64,000 nucleotides of DNA from Paracoccaceae bacterium (GTDB lineage: Bacteria > Pseudomonadota > Alphaproteobacteria > Rhodobacterales > Rhodobacteraceae): positions 23,334 to 87,333 of the forward strand of contig JAPOXR010000074.1 in the NCBI GenBank assembly GCA_026706985.1. The letters are read 5' to 3'. Under the pieces are notes generated by a model, which was not told the origin of the DNA, made no database searches, and worked only from the letters and a program-made list of their open reading frames with translations. Of the stretch, positions 9,822 to 18,518 are shown one piece after another. How positions within the stretch are numbered: position 1 is the stretch's first letter; each line of letters opens with the position of its first letter. The translations under genes and the position numbers were made by a program.

Positions 9822-10295
9822 TCAACCGCCATCGCAATTCCACGCAGGGCTGTGCGCAAACCCTGGGTGCCGGATCTCGGTTCCAGGATCGATTCCATAA
9901 AGTTCGGACATTCCGGCATTAATCTCCAATACGGCGAAGGTCGAATCGCCACCGTCAATTCCTTCCGTGCTCATCGGTTCGGCATCCTTATGCAGGGAAA
10001 CCAGCACGCCGCGCTGATCAAAAAACAGCATATCCAGCGGAATATGGGTGTTTTTCATCCAAAAACTGTGCCGACCCGGAGAATCGAACAGAAACAGCAT
10101 ACCGCTCCGCTTCGGCAGGCTGCGCCGATGCATCAGCCCGTCGCGGCGCTCTTCAGGCGTATCCACGACTTCAACCTGAAACCGCGCCGTACCCCATTCG
10201 CCGCGCAAATCAACCCGGTCGCGCAGACATTCGGCAAACGCCGGTGTCGCAATCAACCATGAAACAGCGCAAATAAACGCAGACCTGAGGATCAT
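9822..10295 (-). CDS. Secreted DUF192 family protein
   Basis: A 157-residue exported protein of unknown role. A Sec signal peptide (MILRSAFICAVSWLIATPAFA) is followed by the DUF192 core: the DTPEERRDGLMHRRSLP segment, the GMLFLFDSPGRHSFWMKNTHIPLDMLFFD strand-rich block, and VLEINAGMSELYGI near the end. Such proteins are common and often sit in the periplasm; no biochemical activity is firmly known. Its start overlaps the stop of the upstream cold-shock gene by four bases (10292-10295), so the two are translationally coupled, an arrangement seen widely in alphaproteobacteria. Confidence 0.88.
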   Translation of the reverse strand: MILRSAFICAVSWLIATPAFAECLRDRVDLRGEWGTARFQVEVVDTPEERRDGLMHRRSLPKRSGMLFLFDSPGRHSFWMKNTHIPLDMLFFDQRGVLVSLHKDAEPMSTEGIDGGDSTFAVLEINAGMSELYGIDPGTEIRHPGFAHSPAWNCDGG

Positions 10296-10894
10296 TCAGC
10301 TTCGCCGTCACCCGGCGTACCGCCAAAACTCCCTGTCTGTCCGCTTTCAGCGGTTCCTTCGCCGTCATTCTGCGATGCCGATTCCCATGCACCGATTTCA
10401 GCCACCATTCTGCCCCGGGAACCCTGGCTGACACGCACGGCAATGGCTTCACCGGCCTGAAGGTCTGTCAGGCTGCTCTGGCGCAGTACCTCCATATGCA
10501 GAAACACATCATCAGCACTGCCGAAAACATTGGCGAAACCAAATCCACGCAACTTGTCGAACCATTTGACCCGCGCCGGAACAAACGGGCCCGTCGCCGC
10601 GCTGCGCTCGCGTAAGCCGGCACCGGCCGGACGCGCTTCGGATTCATCCGCTGTGATCGACAGAATTTCAATGGCCTGCAAGCCGCGCTGCGACTCCTGC
10701 GCCACGAGTTCGATGATTGCGCCATCGTCAACAGTCAAATGCCCCGCATTGCGCAAGACATTGGCGTGAATCAACACATCGGGGCCCGGTTCGTCAGACA
10801 CGACGAAGCCATAACCCTTAGCCGCGTTGAACCATTTCACGTGGCCATGGATTTTCTTTTGAATCTCAATCCCTCCCCTGTCAGCGCACCGCAC
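10292..10894 (-). CDS. Tandem cold-shock-domain protein
   Basis: Predicted single-stranded nucleic-acid chaperone with two cold-shock domains. The first (about residues 15-75) has KWFNAAKGYGFV (RNP1-like) and VLIHANVL (RNP2-like). The second (about 105-165) has KWFDKLRGFGFANVF and VFLHMEVL. A basic, arginine-rich linker joins them and the last 30 residues are glycine/glutamate rich. Length 200 residues from the GTG at 10894, against about 70 for single CspA types. A very strong purine-rich Shine-Dalgarno lies inside this reading, seven bases ahead of an in-frame ATT at 10864, so the true start may be that codon. Overlaps the DUF192 gene by four bases. Confidence 0.9.
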   Translation of the reverse strand: MRCADRGGIEIQKKIHGHVKWFNAAKGYGFVVSDEPGPDVLIHANVLRNAGHLTVDDGAIIELVAQESQRGLQAIEILSITADESEARPAGAGLRERSAATGPFVPARVKWFDKLRGFGFANVFGSADDVFLHMEVLRQSSLTDLQAGEAIAVRVSQGSRGRMVAEIGAWESASQNDGEGTAESGQTGSFGGTPGDGEAE

Positions 10895-10978
10895 AGCTTC
10901 GGGCTAACGGTCCGCTGTATTCTCACTTAGCGCATTTTGACAGAAAATCAACCGGTATCGCATCTGAAACAGTGTCGA

Positions 10979-11584
10979 TCAGGGCCACAGACGCTGCACT
11001 ATCCAGCCGGACCCGCCTTCCGCCCGGCGCCAGAGAAATCTGTCATGCAACCGATCGGGCGCATCGCTCCAGAATTCGACTTCCGAGGGAAGCAGCCTGT
11101 ATCCGCCCCAGAATTCGGGCCGATGCGGGTCAGGTCCGAGTCGGGTTCTCACATCCCGCAGGCGGTGTTCCATTTCCTCCCGGCTACCTAGAATCTGCGA
11201 TTGTCTGGACGCCCAGGCGCCATACCGGCTGCCCGGTGACCGGGATTTGAAATACGCATCCGTCTCCGGCCCATCCTGACGCTCGACGCGTCCGCGCACC
11301 CGTATCTGCCGCCGCAGCGACTTCCAGTGCATCACGAGAGCCGCCTTGCCGGTATCCTGCAGCTCGCGCGCTTTCGCGCTTCCATGATTGGTGAAAAACT
11401 GCAGGCCGTCCTCTGAGACCCGCTTGAGCAGCACCATGCGCACATTCGGCATGCCGGCGGAATCAACCGTCGCAAGAGCGACGGCAGCTGCGTCATTCAA
11501 CTCCGTCGCTTCCGCCTCCGCCATCCAGCTCCTGACAATCGCAATGGGTTCATCACCGGCGAAATGACCTGATCTGTCTTCCAT
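10979..11584 (-). CDS. pdxH: Pyridoxamine 5'-phosphate oxidase
   Basis: FMN enzyme that oxidises pyridoxine or pyridoxamine phosphate to pyridoxal phosphate, the last step of vitamin B6 synthesis; pdxA, an earlier step, is at 32.2 kb. The 201-residue protein has the full-length family pattern: NVRMVLLKRVSEDGLQFFTN (FMN binding), KAALVMHWKSLRRQIRVRG, SRSPGSRYGAWASRQS, and the C-terminal FLWRRAEGGSGWIVQRLWP. It is divergent from fabI, with about 100 bases between the starts that must hold both promoters. Confidence 0.95.
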   Translation of the reverse strand: MEDRSGHFAGDEPIAIVRSWMAEAEATELNDAAAVALATVDSAGMPNVRMVLLKRVSEDGLQFFTNHGSAKARELQDTGKAALVMHWKSLRRQIRVRGRVERQDGPETDAYFKSRSPGSRYGAWASRQSQILGSREEMEHRLRDVRTRLGPDPHRPEFWGGYRLLPSEVEFWSDAPDRLHDRFLWRRAEGGSGWIVQRLWP

Positions 11585-11684
11585 CTCCGCAACTCCAACC
11601 CGATCGCCCCGTGGCGCTATTGAAGCCGATATTTGTTTCCCCTAAACGGCTGCCATATCCACCAACTGCTGGAGGTTATCCCGG

Positions 11685-12503
11685 ATGTCAACGGCGTTAA
11701 TGGAGGGCAAGCGCGGCCTGATCATGGGAGTCGCCAATGAAAGGTCAATCGCCTGGGGCATTGCCAGAGCCTGTGCCCGGCATGGTGCGGAACTGGCATT
11801 CTCCCTGCAGGGCGGTCCACTGAGAAAACGGGTGCAACCGCTTGCCGCATCGGTCGGCAGCGACATGGTCTATGAATGCGACGCCGGGTGCCCTGAATCG
11901 CTGGATGAACTGTTTGCCGCAGTCTCCGGAAAATGGGACAGTCTGGATTTTGTCGTGCATGCGATCGGCTATTCCGACAAGAATGAATTGCGGGGACGGT
12001 ATGTCGACACCACGCCGCAGAATTTCAATACCTCGCTGGCGATCTCGGCCTATTCATTCACCGCGGTGGCGCAGCGCGCCGAAAAAATGATGCCGCATGG
12101 CGGCTCACTGCTGACGCTGACCTATTATGGTGCGGAAAAAGTCATGCCGCATTACAATGTCATGGGCGTCGCGAAGGCGGCGCTGGAGACCTCCGTGCGT
12201 TATCTCGCCGCCGATCTCGGCCCACAGAATATCCGTGTCAATGCGATTTCCGCCGGCACGATCAAAACCCTCGCGGCTTCCGGGATCGGTGATTTCCGCT
12301 ATATCCTGAAGTGGAACGAATTGAATTCGCCATTGCGCCGGAATGTGACCCAGGACGAAGTCGGCAATTCCGCACTTTACCTGTTATCAGACCTCGGTTC
12401 CGCCGTCACCGGTGAGATCCTGCATGTCGATTCGGGTTACCATGTGGTGGGTATGAAGCGGGCCGACGCGCCGGACATCGATGTCGTAACCGGGAGAAAA
12501 TGA
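11685..12503 (+). CDS. fabI: Enoyl-[acyl-carrier-protein] reductase
   Basis: NAD(P)H-dependent reductase that finishes each cycle of fatty-acid elongation. The 272-residue SDR-fold protein has the atypical FabI nucleotide motif GVANERSIAWGIA (15-27), the catalytic Tyr-x6-Lys in HYNVMGVAKAALE, and the substrate-loop segment SAGTIKTLAASGIGDF. It is the triclosan-target type, not FabK or FabV. An ATG follows a GGAGGTTATCCCGG Shine-Dalgarno region. The stop codon abuts the gpt start directly (TGA then ATG), so the two are co-transcribed. Confidence 0.96.
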   Translation: MSTALMEGKRGLIMGVANERSIAWGIARACARHGAELAFSLQGGPLRKRVQPLAASVGSDMVYECDAGCPESLDELFAAVSGKWDSLDFVVHAIGYSDKNELRGRYVDTTPQNFNTSLAISAYSFTAVAQRAEKMMPHGGSLLTLTYYGAEKVMPHYNVMGVAKAALETSVRYLAADLGPQNIRVNAISAGTIKTLAASGIGDFRYILKWNELNSPLRRNVTQDEVGNSALYLLSDLGSAVTGEILHVDSGYHVVGMKRADAPDIDVVTGRK

Positions 12504-12992
12504 ATGGTTCAGACTTTGCCGCACGAAAGGGGATTCATGGTGAGTTGGGATCAGCTGCACCGGGATGCCCGCGCCCTCGCATGGCGGCTGCAGGGGGCCG
12601 GCAATCATGACTGGAAACGCATCATCGCCATCACCCGGGGCGGTATGGCACCGGCGATGATTGTGGCGCGCGAACTCGACATCCGCGAGGTCGACTCGAT
12701 TTCAATCCAATCCTATGATCACCAGACGCAGTCCGAACCCACGGTGATCAAGAAAAGTGTGCTTGAGGATTCTGCGGACACACTCATAATCGATGATCTT
12801 GTGGACACCGGCAAAACCATTGAGTTGGTGCGGCGGAATTTTCCCAATTCACATTTTGCCACCATTTACGCCAAGCCACTGGGGCGCGGCTTCGTTGACA
12901 CATTCATCACCGAGGTCAGCCAGGATACGTGGATATTCTTTCCCTGGGACACAGCACTGCAATTTGTCGGTCCGTACCGGGGTTCAGCTTGA
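12504..12992 (+). CDS. gpt: Xanthine-guanine phosphoribosyltransferase
   Basis: Purine salvage enzyme that joins xanthine or guanine to PRPP. The 162-residue protein shows the type I PRTase fold: [18 protein letters not shown] near residues 45-60, the PRPP-binding loop [11 protein letters not shown] (95-105), and the C-terminal WIFFPWD base-contact block that is typical of E. coli Gpt. It directly follows fabI and is 17 bases ahead of purB, so purine salvage and synthesis genes are adjacent. Another in-frame ATG (12537) after a GGGG sequence is an alternative start. Confidence 0.93.
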   Translation: MVQTLPHERGFMVSWDQLHRDARALAWRLQGAGNHDWKRIIAITRGGMAPAMIVARELDIREVDSISIQSYDHQTQSEPTVIKKSVLEDSADTLIIDDLVDTGKTIELVRRNFPNSHFATIYAKPLGRGFVDTFITEVSQDTWIFFPWDTALQFVGPYRGSA

Positions 12993-13009
12993 CTGGGGCC
13001 TGAACCACC

Positions 13010-14323
13010 GTGATACCGAGATACAGCCGATCCGCACTTGCCGCGATCTGGTCGGAATCCAACCGCCTCGGCATCATGCTTCGGATCGAGACCCTCGCTT
13101 GCGAGGCGATGGCCATTGAGGGCAGCATCCCGGAAACATGCGCAGCGGCGCTGAAAAGGCTGCAGGCCAAGGATTTGGATGCGCAGCGGATACGTGATCT
13201 GGAACGCCGGACCCGGCACGAAACGGTCGCATTCCTCACCCATATCGAAGAACTTATCGGGCCTGAGGCGGCCCGCTACCTGCATTTTGGGCTGACCTCA
13301 TCGGATGTGCTCGACACCTGCCTCAATCTACAGCTGCAGGGTGCCGCTGACATTCTCATCGAAGGTCTAGGAGAGCTGGCGGCGGTGCTCAGGCGGCGCG
13401 CCATCGAACATAAATATACGATCTGCATGGGCCGGAGCCATGGCATCCATGCCGAGCCGACGACATTCGGGATCAAGCTGGCCTTCGCCTATGCGGAAAT
13501 CCGCCGGGCGGTGAAGCGAATGCAATTCGCGCGCAGGGAAATTTCCACCGGCGCCATTTCCGGCCCGGTGGGAACTTATTCCGGCATCAGCCCGGCGGTT
13601 GAAAGCTATGTCTGCGGTAAATTGGGGCTGCGTGTCGAACCGGTCTCAAGCCAGGTGATTCCGCGCGACCGGCACGCGGCGTATTTCACTACCATGGCTG
13701 TCACAGCCTCTTCGCTGGAACGAATCGCAACCGAAATCCGCAGCCTGCAGCGGACCGAGATTCAGGAGATTGAAGAGGCGTTCGCCGGCGGTCAAAAGGG
13801 ATCTTCGGCGATGCCGCATAAGCGCAATCCGATCCTATCCGAAAACGTCACCGGATTGGCTCGGCTGGTTCGCTCGCAGGTCACTGCGGCGCTGGAAAAT
13901 GTCAGCCTCTGGCATGAGCGCGACATGTCGCATTCCTCCGTCGAGCGAATCATCGCACCGGATGCCACCCTTGCGCTCGATTTCGCCCTGCACCGTCTCA
14001 CCTCAATCATCGAAACGCTGCAGGTGAAGGAGGAGAACATGTCACGGAACATCCAGCTGTCCCGCGGCACGCATGCCTCTCACCTTGTGCTCTCGGCTCT
14101 CATCAAGGCCGGTGCCGGCAGGAATCAGGCCTATGACATCGTTCAACAAGCCGCCGCACGGGTGTATGCGGGGGATGAGCGGTTTTCCGCCGCTTTAGCG
14201 GCCGGGAGCACAGTGTTCGACTGGCTGAAGCCGGAACAGTTGGATGCGCTGTTCGATGACCGCCACTATCTGCGCCATGTCGATGACATATTCAAGCGCG
14301 TCTTCGCCGCGGCGGAAGCTTGA
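13010..14323 (+). CDS. purB: Adenylosuccinate lyase
   Basis: Catalyses two fumarate-releasing steps of purine synthesis: SAICAR to AICAR and adenylosuccinate to AMP. The 437-residue protein starts with the family opening MIPRYSRSALAAIWS, has HFGLTSSDVLDT (substrate site), the catalytic-histidine region GRSHGIHAEPTTFG, and the superfamily signature GSSAMPHKRNPI around residue 263. It is followed (after the convergent zeta gene) by purC, which makes its SAICAR substrate. The start is placed at the first ATG after gpt. Confidence 0.97.
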   Translation: MIPRYSRSALAAIWSESNRLGIMLRIETLACEAMAIEGSIPETCAAALKRLQAKDLDAQRIRDLERRTRHETVAFLTHIEELIGPEAARYLHFGLTSSDVLDTCLNLQLQGAADILIEGLGELAAVLRRRAIEHKYTICMGRSHGIHAEPTTFGIKLAFAYAEIRRAVKRMQFARREISTGAISGPVGTYSGISPAVESYVCGKLGLRVEPVSSQVIPRDRHAAYFTTMAVTASSLERIATEIRSLQRTEIQEIEEAFAGGQKGSSAMPHKRNPILSENVTGLARLVRSQVTAALENVSLWHERDMSHSSVERIIAPDATLALDFALHRLTSIIETLQVKEENMSRNIQLSRGTHASHLVLSALIKAGAGRNQAYDIVQQAAARVYAGDERFSAALAAGSTVFDWLKPEQLDALFDDRHYLRHVDDIFKRVFAAAEA

Positions 14324-14342
14324 GAGCCAAATTCGGATCCAG

Positions 14343-14657
14343 TCAGGATTCTTCGAAAATCTCCTGCCGCGCCTGTTCGAGCGCCAGCTCCATCTGTCTG
14401 CGAATCGCCATTTCCTCCACCGCATCGCCCAAATCACCGGCGAGTTTACGAAACACATCCTCGCGGCCGGCCTCTTCGAAATCGGCTCCGATCACCTCGC
14501 TTGCATAGTTGCCGGCAGCCTCTCCGCTCAGTCCCAGATACCCGGCTGCCCACATCCCCAATATCCGATTTGCTCTCGCATCGACCTTGAATTGAAGTTC
14601 CTCATCACGGGCGAACTTCTTTTCGAATGCGTCTCTGCGGTCGTCAAAACCCGGCAT
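14343..14657 (-). CDS. F1-ATPase zeta inhibitor (DUF1476)
   Basis: Alphaproteobacterial inhibitor of the F1-ATPase, the zeta subunit known from Paracoccus denitrificans, which blocks ATP hydrolysis by binding the rotor. The 104-residue protein starts MPGFDDRRDAFEKKFARDEEL, the hallmark N-terminus of DUF1476, and continues as an alpha-helical bundle with KVDARANRILGMWAAGYLGL. The upstream in-frame ATG at 14690 would add 11 residues foreign to the family, so 14657 was chosen. It converges on purB, with 19 bases between them. Confidence 0.9.
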   Translation of the reverse strand: MPGFDDRRDAFEKKFARDEELQFKVDARANRILGMWAAGYLGLSGEAAGNYASEVIGADFEEAGREDVFRKLAGDLGDAVEEMAIRRQMELALEQARQEIFEES

Positions 14658-14857
14658 TTCATTACTCCAATGGTTTGAACTGGCACGCATATGGTGCCAC
14701 TCACACGCTTTCGCAAGGGCCGATCACAGGCCAGGCACGGCGGCAGCGCGGCTGAATGGCTGAATTCAATATCGTGTTCTTGCCGCTTGCCGGCAGTTCC
14801 GATAACGGCTCCGGGGAAGCAATCTCACCATTGCATCCGCAGCAGGAGTGATGCCCG

Positions 14858-15598
14858 ATGGCGCACCGGAAACTCTTCTACAAGGGTGCCACCAAATCGA
14901 TTTATGAAGGCGAAACCGGGGAAACTCTGGTAATGCATTTCAGAGATGACCCAACACCGGGCCAAGCAGCCGGAAGCCATACAATCAAAGGCAAAGGCGT
15001 GCTGAACAACCGGATTTCAGAATTCATCATGAGCCGGTTGAGTGCGGTCGGAATCTCCACCCATCTGGTCAGTCGGCTCAATATGCGCGAACAGGTGATC
15101 CGTACCGCCGATGTATTCAGCATGCGGATCGTGATTCGGAACACAGCCGGACCGGAGCTGCAGAAACGGCTGGGGCTGGAGGAGAATCAACGCCTTCCGC
15201 GGCCGCTGATCGAATTCTATCTGAAGGATGACAAGCTGGGTAACCCACTTGTCACTGAGGATCATCTGAACGCATTCGGTTGGGCGACACCGATGGATTT
15301 GGACGAAATCTATCCTTTGGCCGGGCGCACAAATGATTTCCTGTTCGGGATGATGGCCGGCGTCGGATTTACGCTGGTTGAATTCTCGATGGAGGTCGGA
15401 CGTGTCTGGGACGACGATTTCTCGCGTATGGTGATCATCGACGAACTCAATCCGGATGTGTTGCTTCTCCGTGACGACCGCGGCGGTGGAAACCCGTCAG
15501 CGGAAGATGCCGCCGATGGAATCGAACTTGAGGATATTCACACTGAGCTCGCGCTGCGGCTCGGAATTCTGGCACCCTCAAATTCAAAGCCGGGCTGA
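14858..15598 (+). CDS. purC: Phosphoribosylaminoimidazole-succinocarboxamide synthase
   Basis: Joins aspartate to CAIR with ATP to give SAICAR in purine synthesis. The 246-residue protein has the family N-terminus KLFYKGATKSIYEGE (ATP site), the segment VVIRNTAGPELQKRLG, the PLIEFYLKDDKLGNPLVTEDH block and DEL near the ATP/Mg site. An AGGAG Shine-Dalgarno is ten bases upstream of the ATG. Unlike many alphaproteobacteria, no purS, purQ or purL follows; instead the gene ends in a 15-base tail-to-tail overlap with the DUF1638 gene. Confidence 0.95.
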   Translation: MAHRKLFYKGATKSIYEGETGETLVMHFRDDPTPGQAAGSHTIKGKGVLNNRISEFIMSRLSAVGISTHLVSRLNMREQVIRTADVFSMRIVIRNTAGPELQKRLGLEENQRLPRPLIEFYLKDDKLGNPLVTEDHLNAFGWATPMDLDEIYPLAGRTNDFLFGMMAGVGFTLVEFSMEVGRVWDDDFSRMVIIDELNPDVLLLRDDRGGGNPSAEDAADGIELEDIHTELALRLGILAPSNSKPG

Positions 15599-16228
15599 AT
15601 CAGCGTCCGTTGAGAGCGCCGACAGCGCTTCGCCCAACCCACCATAACCGGTTCCGCGCCTGATGTATCGCAGTCCGAGCCGGCCAGCGCAGTCCGCAGC
15701 CAGCCGGTCGAGTTCCGGATCCTCTGTCTGCGCAAGGTAGATCAAACGGTCGTAATTGCCGAAATACAGGCTGCGCAATTCGGGATGCTTGTCCAGTCCG
15801 AGCGGCTTCCAGACGAAGGAATCGAACTGCCGAACCAGAAAATCGGTCAGATAGAAGGCGGTGATTTCCTCATCCGCATGTTCAGCGAATTTCTCATTGC
15901 CTTCAAAGAATGAGTAGCAATGCGGGCCCTGCATCATTTCGACGCCGAGTTCACGGCAGGTTTTCCGCAGCAGACCCCCGGTGCCGCAATCCGCGTAGAC
16001 AATGAAAATGGAGTCATACCGGCCACGGTTTTCATGCACCGCTTCCGCCACCGCAGCCGGAATCCGATCCGGATAGAGGTGCAGCTGCGCCGGTAAACAG
16101 GTGAGTTCCAGATGCGTCCAGCCGTTCAGCCGTTTCAGTTCAAGAATTTCTTTTGCCAGTGCACCGCAGGCGATCAATAGAATTTGACCTCCCCCGGCAT
16201 TCTGCGATTGCACTTGATCCATCATCAT
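15584..16228 (-). CDS. DUF1638 protein linked to corrinoid methyl transfer
   Basis: A 214-residue protein of the DUF1638 family, of unknown biochemical role. Recognisable segments are ILLIACGALAKEIL, LELTCLPAQLHLYPDRIP, IFIVYADCGTGG, MMQGPHCYSFFEG and DFLVRQFDSFVWKPLGLDKHPEL. The many conserved cysteines and histidines (CGAL, TCLP, ADCGTGG, HCY) suggest metal binding. In other genomes the family clusters with corrinoid methyltransferases, and here it lies 37 bases after the corrinoid protein gene on the same strand. A helper role in corrinoid or metal handling is inference. Start: three consecutive ATGs at 16228-16220; the first is used here. An extended reading to 16381 overlaps the neighbour and lacks family similarity. 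Confidence 0.8.
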   Translation of the reverse strand: MMMDQVQSQNAGGGQILLIACGALAKEILELKRLNGWTHLELTCLPAQLHLYPDRIPAAVAEAVHENRGRYDSIFIVYADCGTGGLLRKTCRELGVEMMQGPHCYSFFEGNEKFAEHADEEITAFYLTDFLVRQFDSFVWKPLGLDKHPELRSLYFGNYDRLIYLAQTEDPELDRLAADCAGRLGLRYIRRGTGYGGLGEALSALSTDADSARL

Positions 16229-16265
16229 GCTGCCCGGTTTACCTTGCCCAACCGGGGAAGGGATT

Positions 16266-16973
16266 TCAACCTCCGGCCAGTATATTGTGCTTTCTGGCCA
16301 TGAATTCCTTAGCCGTCTCGACCGCAACCGCCGCATCCCGGCAATAAGCGTCGGCTCCAATGGCCTTGCTGAACTCCTCATTCAACGGAGCGCCGCCCAC
16401 CAGAACGACAAAATCATCGCGCAGACCCAGTTCAACTAAGCGGTCAATCACGACTTTCATATAAGGCATGGTGGTGGTGAGCAGCGCCGACATGCCCAAT
16501 ATGTCCGGCTGCTCGGCTTCAAGGGCTCCAAGATAATTCTCCACCGGGTTATTGATACCGAGATCTATCACCTCGAATCCAGCGCCTTCCATCATCATGG
16601 AAACCAGATTCTTGCCGATATCATGGATATCGCCCTTGACCGTCCCGATGACCATCTTACCCATACGCGGCGCACCGGTTTCCGCCAGGAGCGGTTTCAG
16701 GATCGACATTCCGGCTTTCATGGCATTCGCGGCCAACAGAACTTCCGGGACAAACAGGATGCCGTCACGGAAATCGATACCGACAATACGCATGCCTTCC
16801 ACCAGCGCTTCGGTCAAAACCTTATAGGGCATCCAGCCACGGCCGAGCAGGATATGCACTCCTTCCTCGACTTCTTCCTTCAGGCCGTCATAAAGGTCGT
16901 CATGCATCTGCGGAACGAGTTCATCGTCCGGCAATTCAGACAGAACAATATCTTCTTCATGATCGTCGGACAT
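16266..16973 (-). CDS. Corrinoid (cobalamin-binding) methyl carrier protein
   Basis: Carries a methyl group on a bound corrinoid between two methyltransferases. The 235-residue protein has an acidic lead (1-30), the helical cap domain of the MetH/MtaC type (about 30-110) with RDGILFVPEVLLAANAMKAGM, and the B12-binding Rossmann domain (115-220) with the lower-ligand motif GDIHDIGKN and later GMSALLTTTMPYMK and VLVGGAPLNEEF. It is flanked by DUF1638 and a homocysteine methyltransferase on the same strand. The arrangement fits a methionine synthase split into separate polypeptides, as known in some Rhodobacterales. A methylamine- or betaine-type demethylation system is the alternative. Confidence 0.92.
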   Translation of the reverse strand: MSDDHEEDIVLSELPDDELVPQMHDDLYDGLKEEVEEGVHILLGRGWMPYKVLTEALVEGMRIVGIDFRDGILFVPEVLLAANAMKAGMSILKPLLAETGAPRMGKMVIGTVKGDIHDIGKNLVSMMMEGAGFEVIDLGINNPVENYLGALEAEQPDILGMSALLTTTMPYMKVVIDRLVELGLRDDFVVLVGGAPLNEEFSKAIGADAYCRDAAVAVETAKEFMARKHNILAGG

Positions 16974-17054
16974 GCTCAGCTCCGCTCAATCGACTGCCAA
17001 CAGGATTCGCGGTTTCCTGCAAATCCGATTGTCTTGCAACCGGAAATTCAGACC

Positions 17055-18056
17055 TCACACACTCCGTCGAGGCTTGCGCCGCCTGCCACCGGTCGGGGCC
17101 GGCGGTGTCAGCGGCCCCAGCCTGCGGGTGATTTCCTCCACTTCAGGGGTTGATCCCGTGGGCACGGATTCAAGCCGGCGGCGCATTCGCAAAAGATGCT
17201 CCGATGTGGTGCCGCAACAGCCGCCGATAATGGATGCTCCGGCATTGCGCGACAATTCGGCGAAATCCGCCATCAAATCCGGTGTGCCGTCATAGTGGAT
17301 TCGGCCATCCGTGTATTTTGGAATGCCGGCGTTCGCTTTCGCGATAATCGGAGCCGGCGGCGCTGCCGCGGCCATCTCCAGAACCGTTCTCACCAAATCC
17401 GAGGACCCGACGCCGCAATTGGCGCCGAAAGCTTCCGGAGGAGGGTCGGAATCGCCGACCCATGCGTTCAGGCTGCCCGGATCAATTCCCATCATCGTCC
17501 GCCCGGAACTGTCAAAGCTCATGGTTGCGCACCATGGCATCCCGGCAGCGACGGAAGCGGCGGCGGCGGCCTCAAGCTCGCATAGATCGGACATTGTCTC
17601 AATCCATATCACGTCGGCACCACCGCGCTTCAGGCCCGAAATCTGCTCAAAAAAGATCTCTCTCGCATCCGCCTCGGTCAATTCACCCACCGGATAGATC
17701 AGATCACCCGTGGGTCCGACAGAACCGGCAACCACAACATTTCCCTGTCCCGCATCAGCGGCCTCGCGGGCAATTTCGGCAGCCAGCCTGGCAAGATGAA
17801 CGGTTTTCGATTCCGCCGCATGCAGTTTCAACCGCCGGGCATTACAACCGAAACTGTTGGTGAGAACGATGTCGACCCCGGCGGCGACAAAAGATGCGAT
17901 CAGTGCCTTGATCCGCTGTGGGTGGCTGTCATTCCACAATTCCGGCGCTTCGCCCGGCGACAATCCTGCGGCGAACAGATTGGTACCGGTGGCACCGTCC
18001 GCCAACACCCACCCGCGCTCCCGCAGCAGGCTGTGCAGCCCGTCAAGCGCGCTCAT
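17055..18056 (-). CDS. Homocysteine S-methyltransferase (split MetH or BHMT type)
   Basis: Zinc enzyme that transfers a methyl group to homocysteine, giving methionine. The 333-residue protein has the DGATGTNLFAAGL entry of the homocysteine-binding barrel, the zinc ligand cysteine in GANCGVG, and the paired cysteines in IIGGCCGTTSEH. The C-terminal 40 residues are proline/arginine rich (PTGGRRRKPRRSV). Automated pipelines often name such proteins betaine-homocysteine methyltransferase. The adjacent corrinoid carrier argues that the methyl donor is methylcobalamin, making it the N-terminal module of a split MetH. The pterin-binding and reactivation modules are not in this window. Confidence 0.87.
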   Translation of the reverse strand: MSALDGLHSLLRERGWVLADGATGTNLFAAGLSPGEAPELWNDSHPQRIKALIASFVAAGVDIVLTNSFGCNARRLKLHAAESKTVHLARLAAEIAREAADAGQGNVVVAGSVGPTGDLIYPVGELTEADAREIFFEQISGLKRGGADVIWIETMSDLCELEAAAAASVAAGMPWCATMSFDSSGRTMMGIDPGSLNAWVGDSDPPPEAFGANCGVGSSDLVRTVLEMAAAAPPAPIIAKANAGIPKYTDGRIHYDGTPDLMADFAELSRNAGASIIGGCCGTTSEHLLRMRRRLESVPTGSTPEVEEITRRLGPLTPPAPTGGRRRKPRRSV

Positions 18057-18080
18057 GTTCCGGATCCCACGATTTCCGCC

Positions 18081-18518
18081 TCAGGCAGGGTCTGACTGCG
18101 ATGCCGCAGCAGCCAGATTCTGTATACGACGCACCATTGCCGTCAACCCGTTGGAACGCTGCGCCGTCAGATGTTCCCGGAGACCGAGGCGTCCGAGTTC
18201 CGCCTCCGCATCCACATACGGGACATCCTCCAGCATCACTCCGTTATAGAGTGCTTTCAGAATGGCGATGAGTCCGCGGACAATCATCGCGTCACTGTCG
18301 CCCTCGAATGTGAACACAGTCCGGTCACCTTCCCGCAGCAGTTTCGGCAGCAGCCAGACCTGGCTTGCACATCCCTCGACTTTGGTCGCCGGAATACGGA
18401 CCGCTTCCGGCAGCGGTACCATTCGGTTGCCGAGATCGATCACATAACGGTAGCGATCCTGCCATTCGTCGAGGAATTCGAAATCCTCAACGATTTCCGC
18501 AAAGCCCGAACCTGTCAA
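18081..18518 (-). CDS. sufE: Fe-S assembly sulfur acceptor SufE
   Basis: Accepts persulfide from the cysteine desulfurase SufS and passes it to the SufBCD scaffold. The 145-residue protein has the SufE signature: EIVEDFEFLDEWQDRYRYVIDLG at the start, and the acceptor cysteine in VEGCASQVWL (about C49-C51). The C-terminal helices include LTAQRSNGLTAMVRRI. It sits 25 bases upstream of the homocysteine methyltransferase on the same strand but is not functionally linked to it in an obvious way. No other suf genes are in the window. Confidence 0.94.
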   Translation of the reverse strand: MTGSGFAEIVEDFEFLDEWQDRYRYVIDLGNRMVPLPEAVRIPATKVEGCASQVWLLPKLLREGDRTVFTFEGDSDAMIVRGLIAILKALYNGVMLEDVPYVDAEAELGRLGLREHLTAQRSNGLTAMVRRIQNLAAAASQSDPA

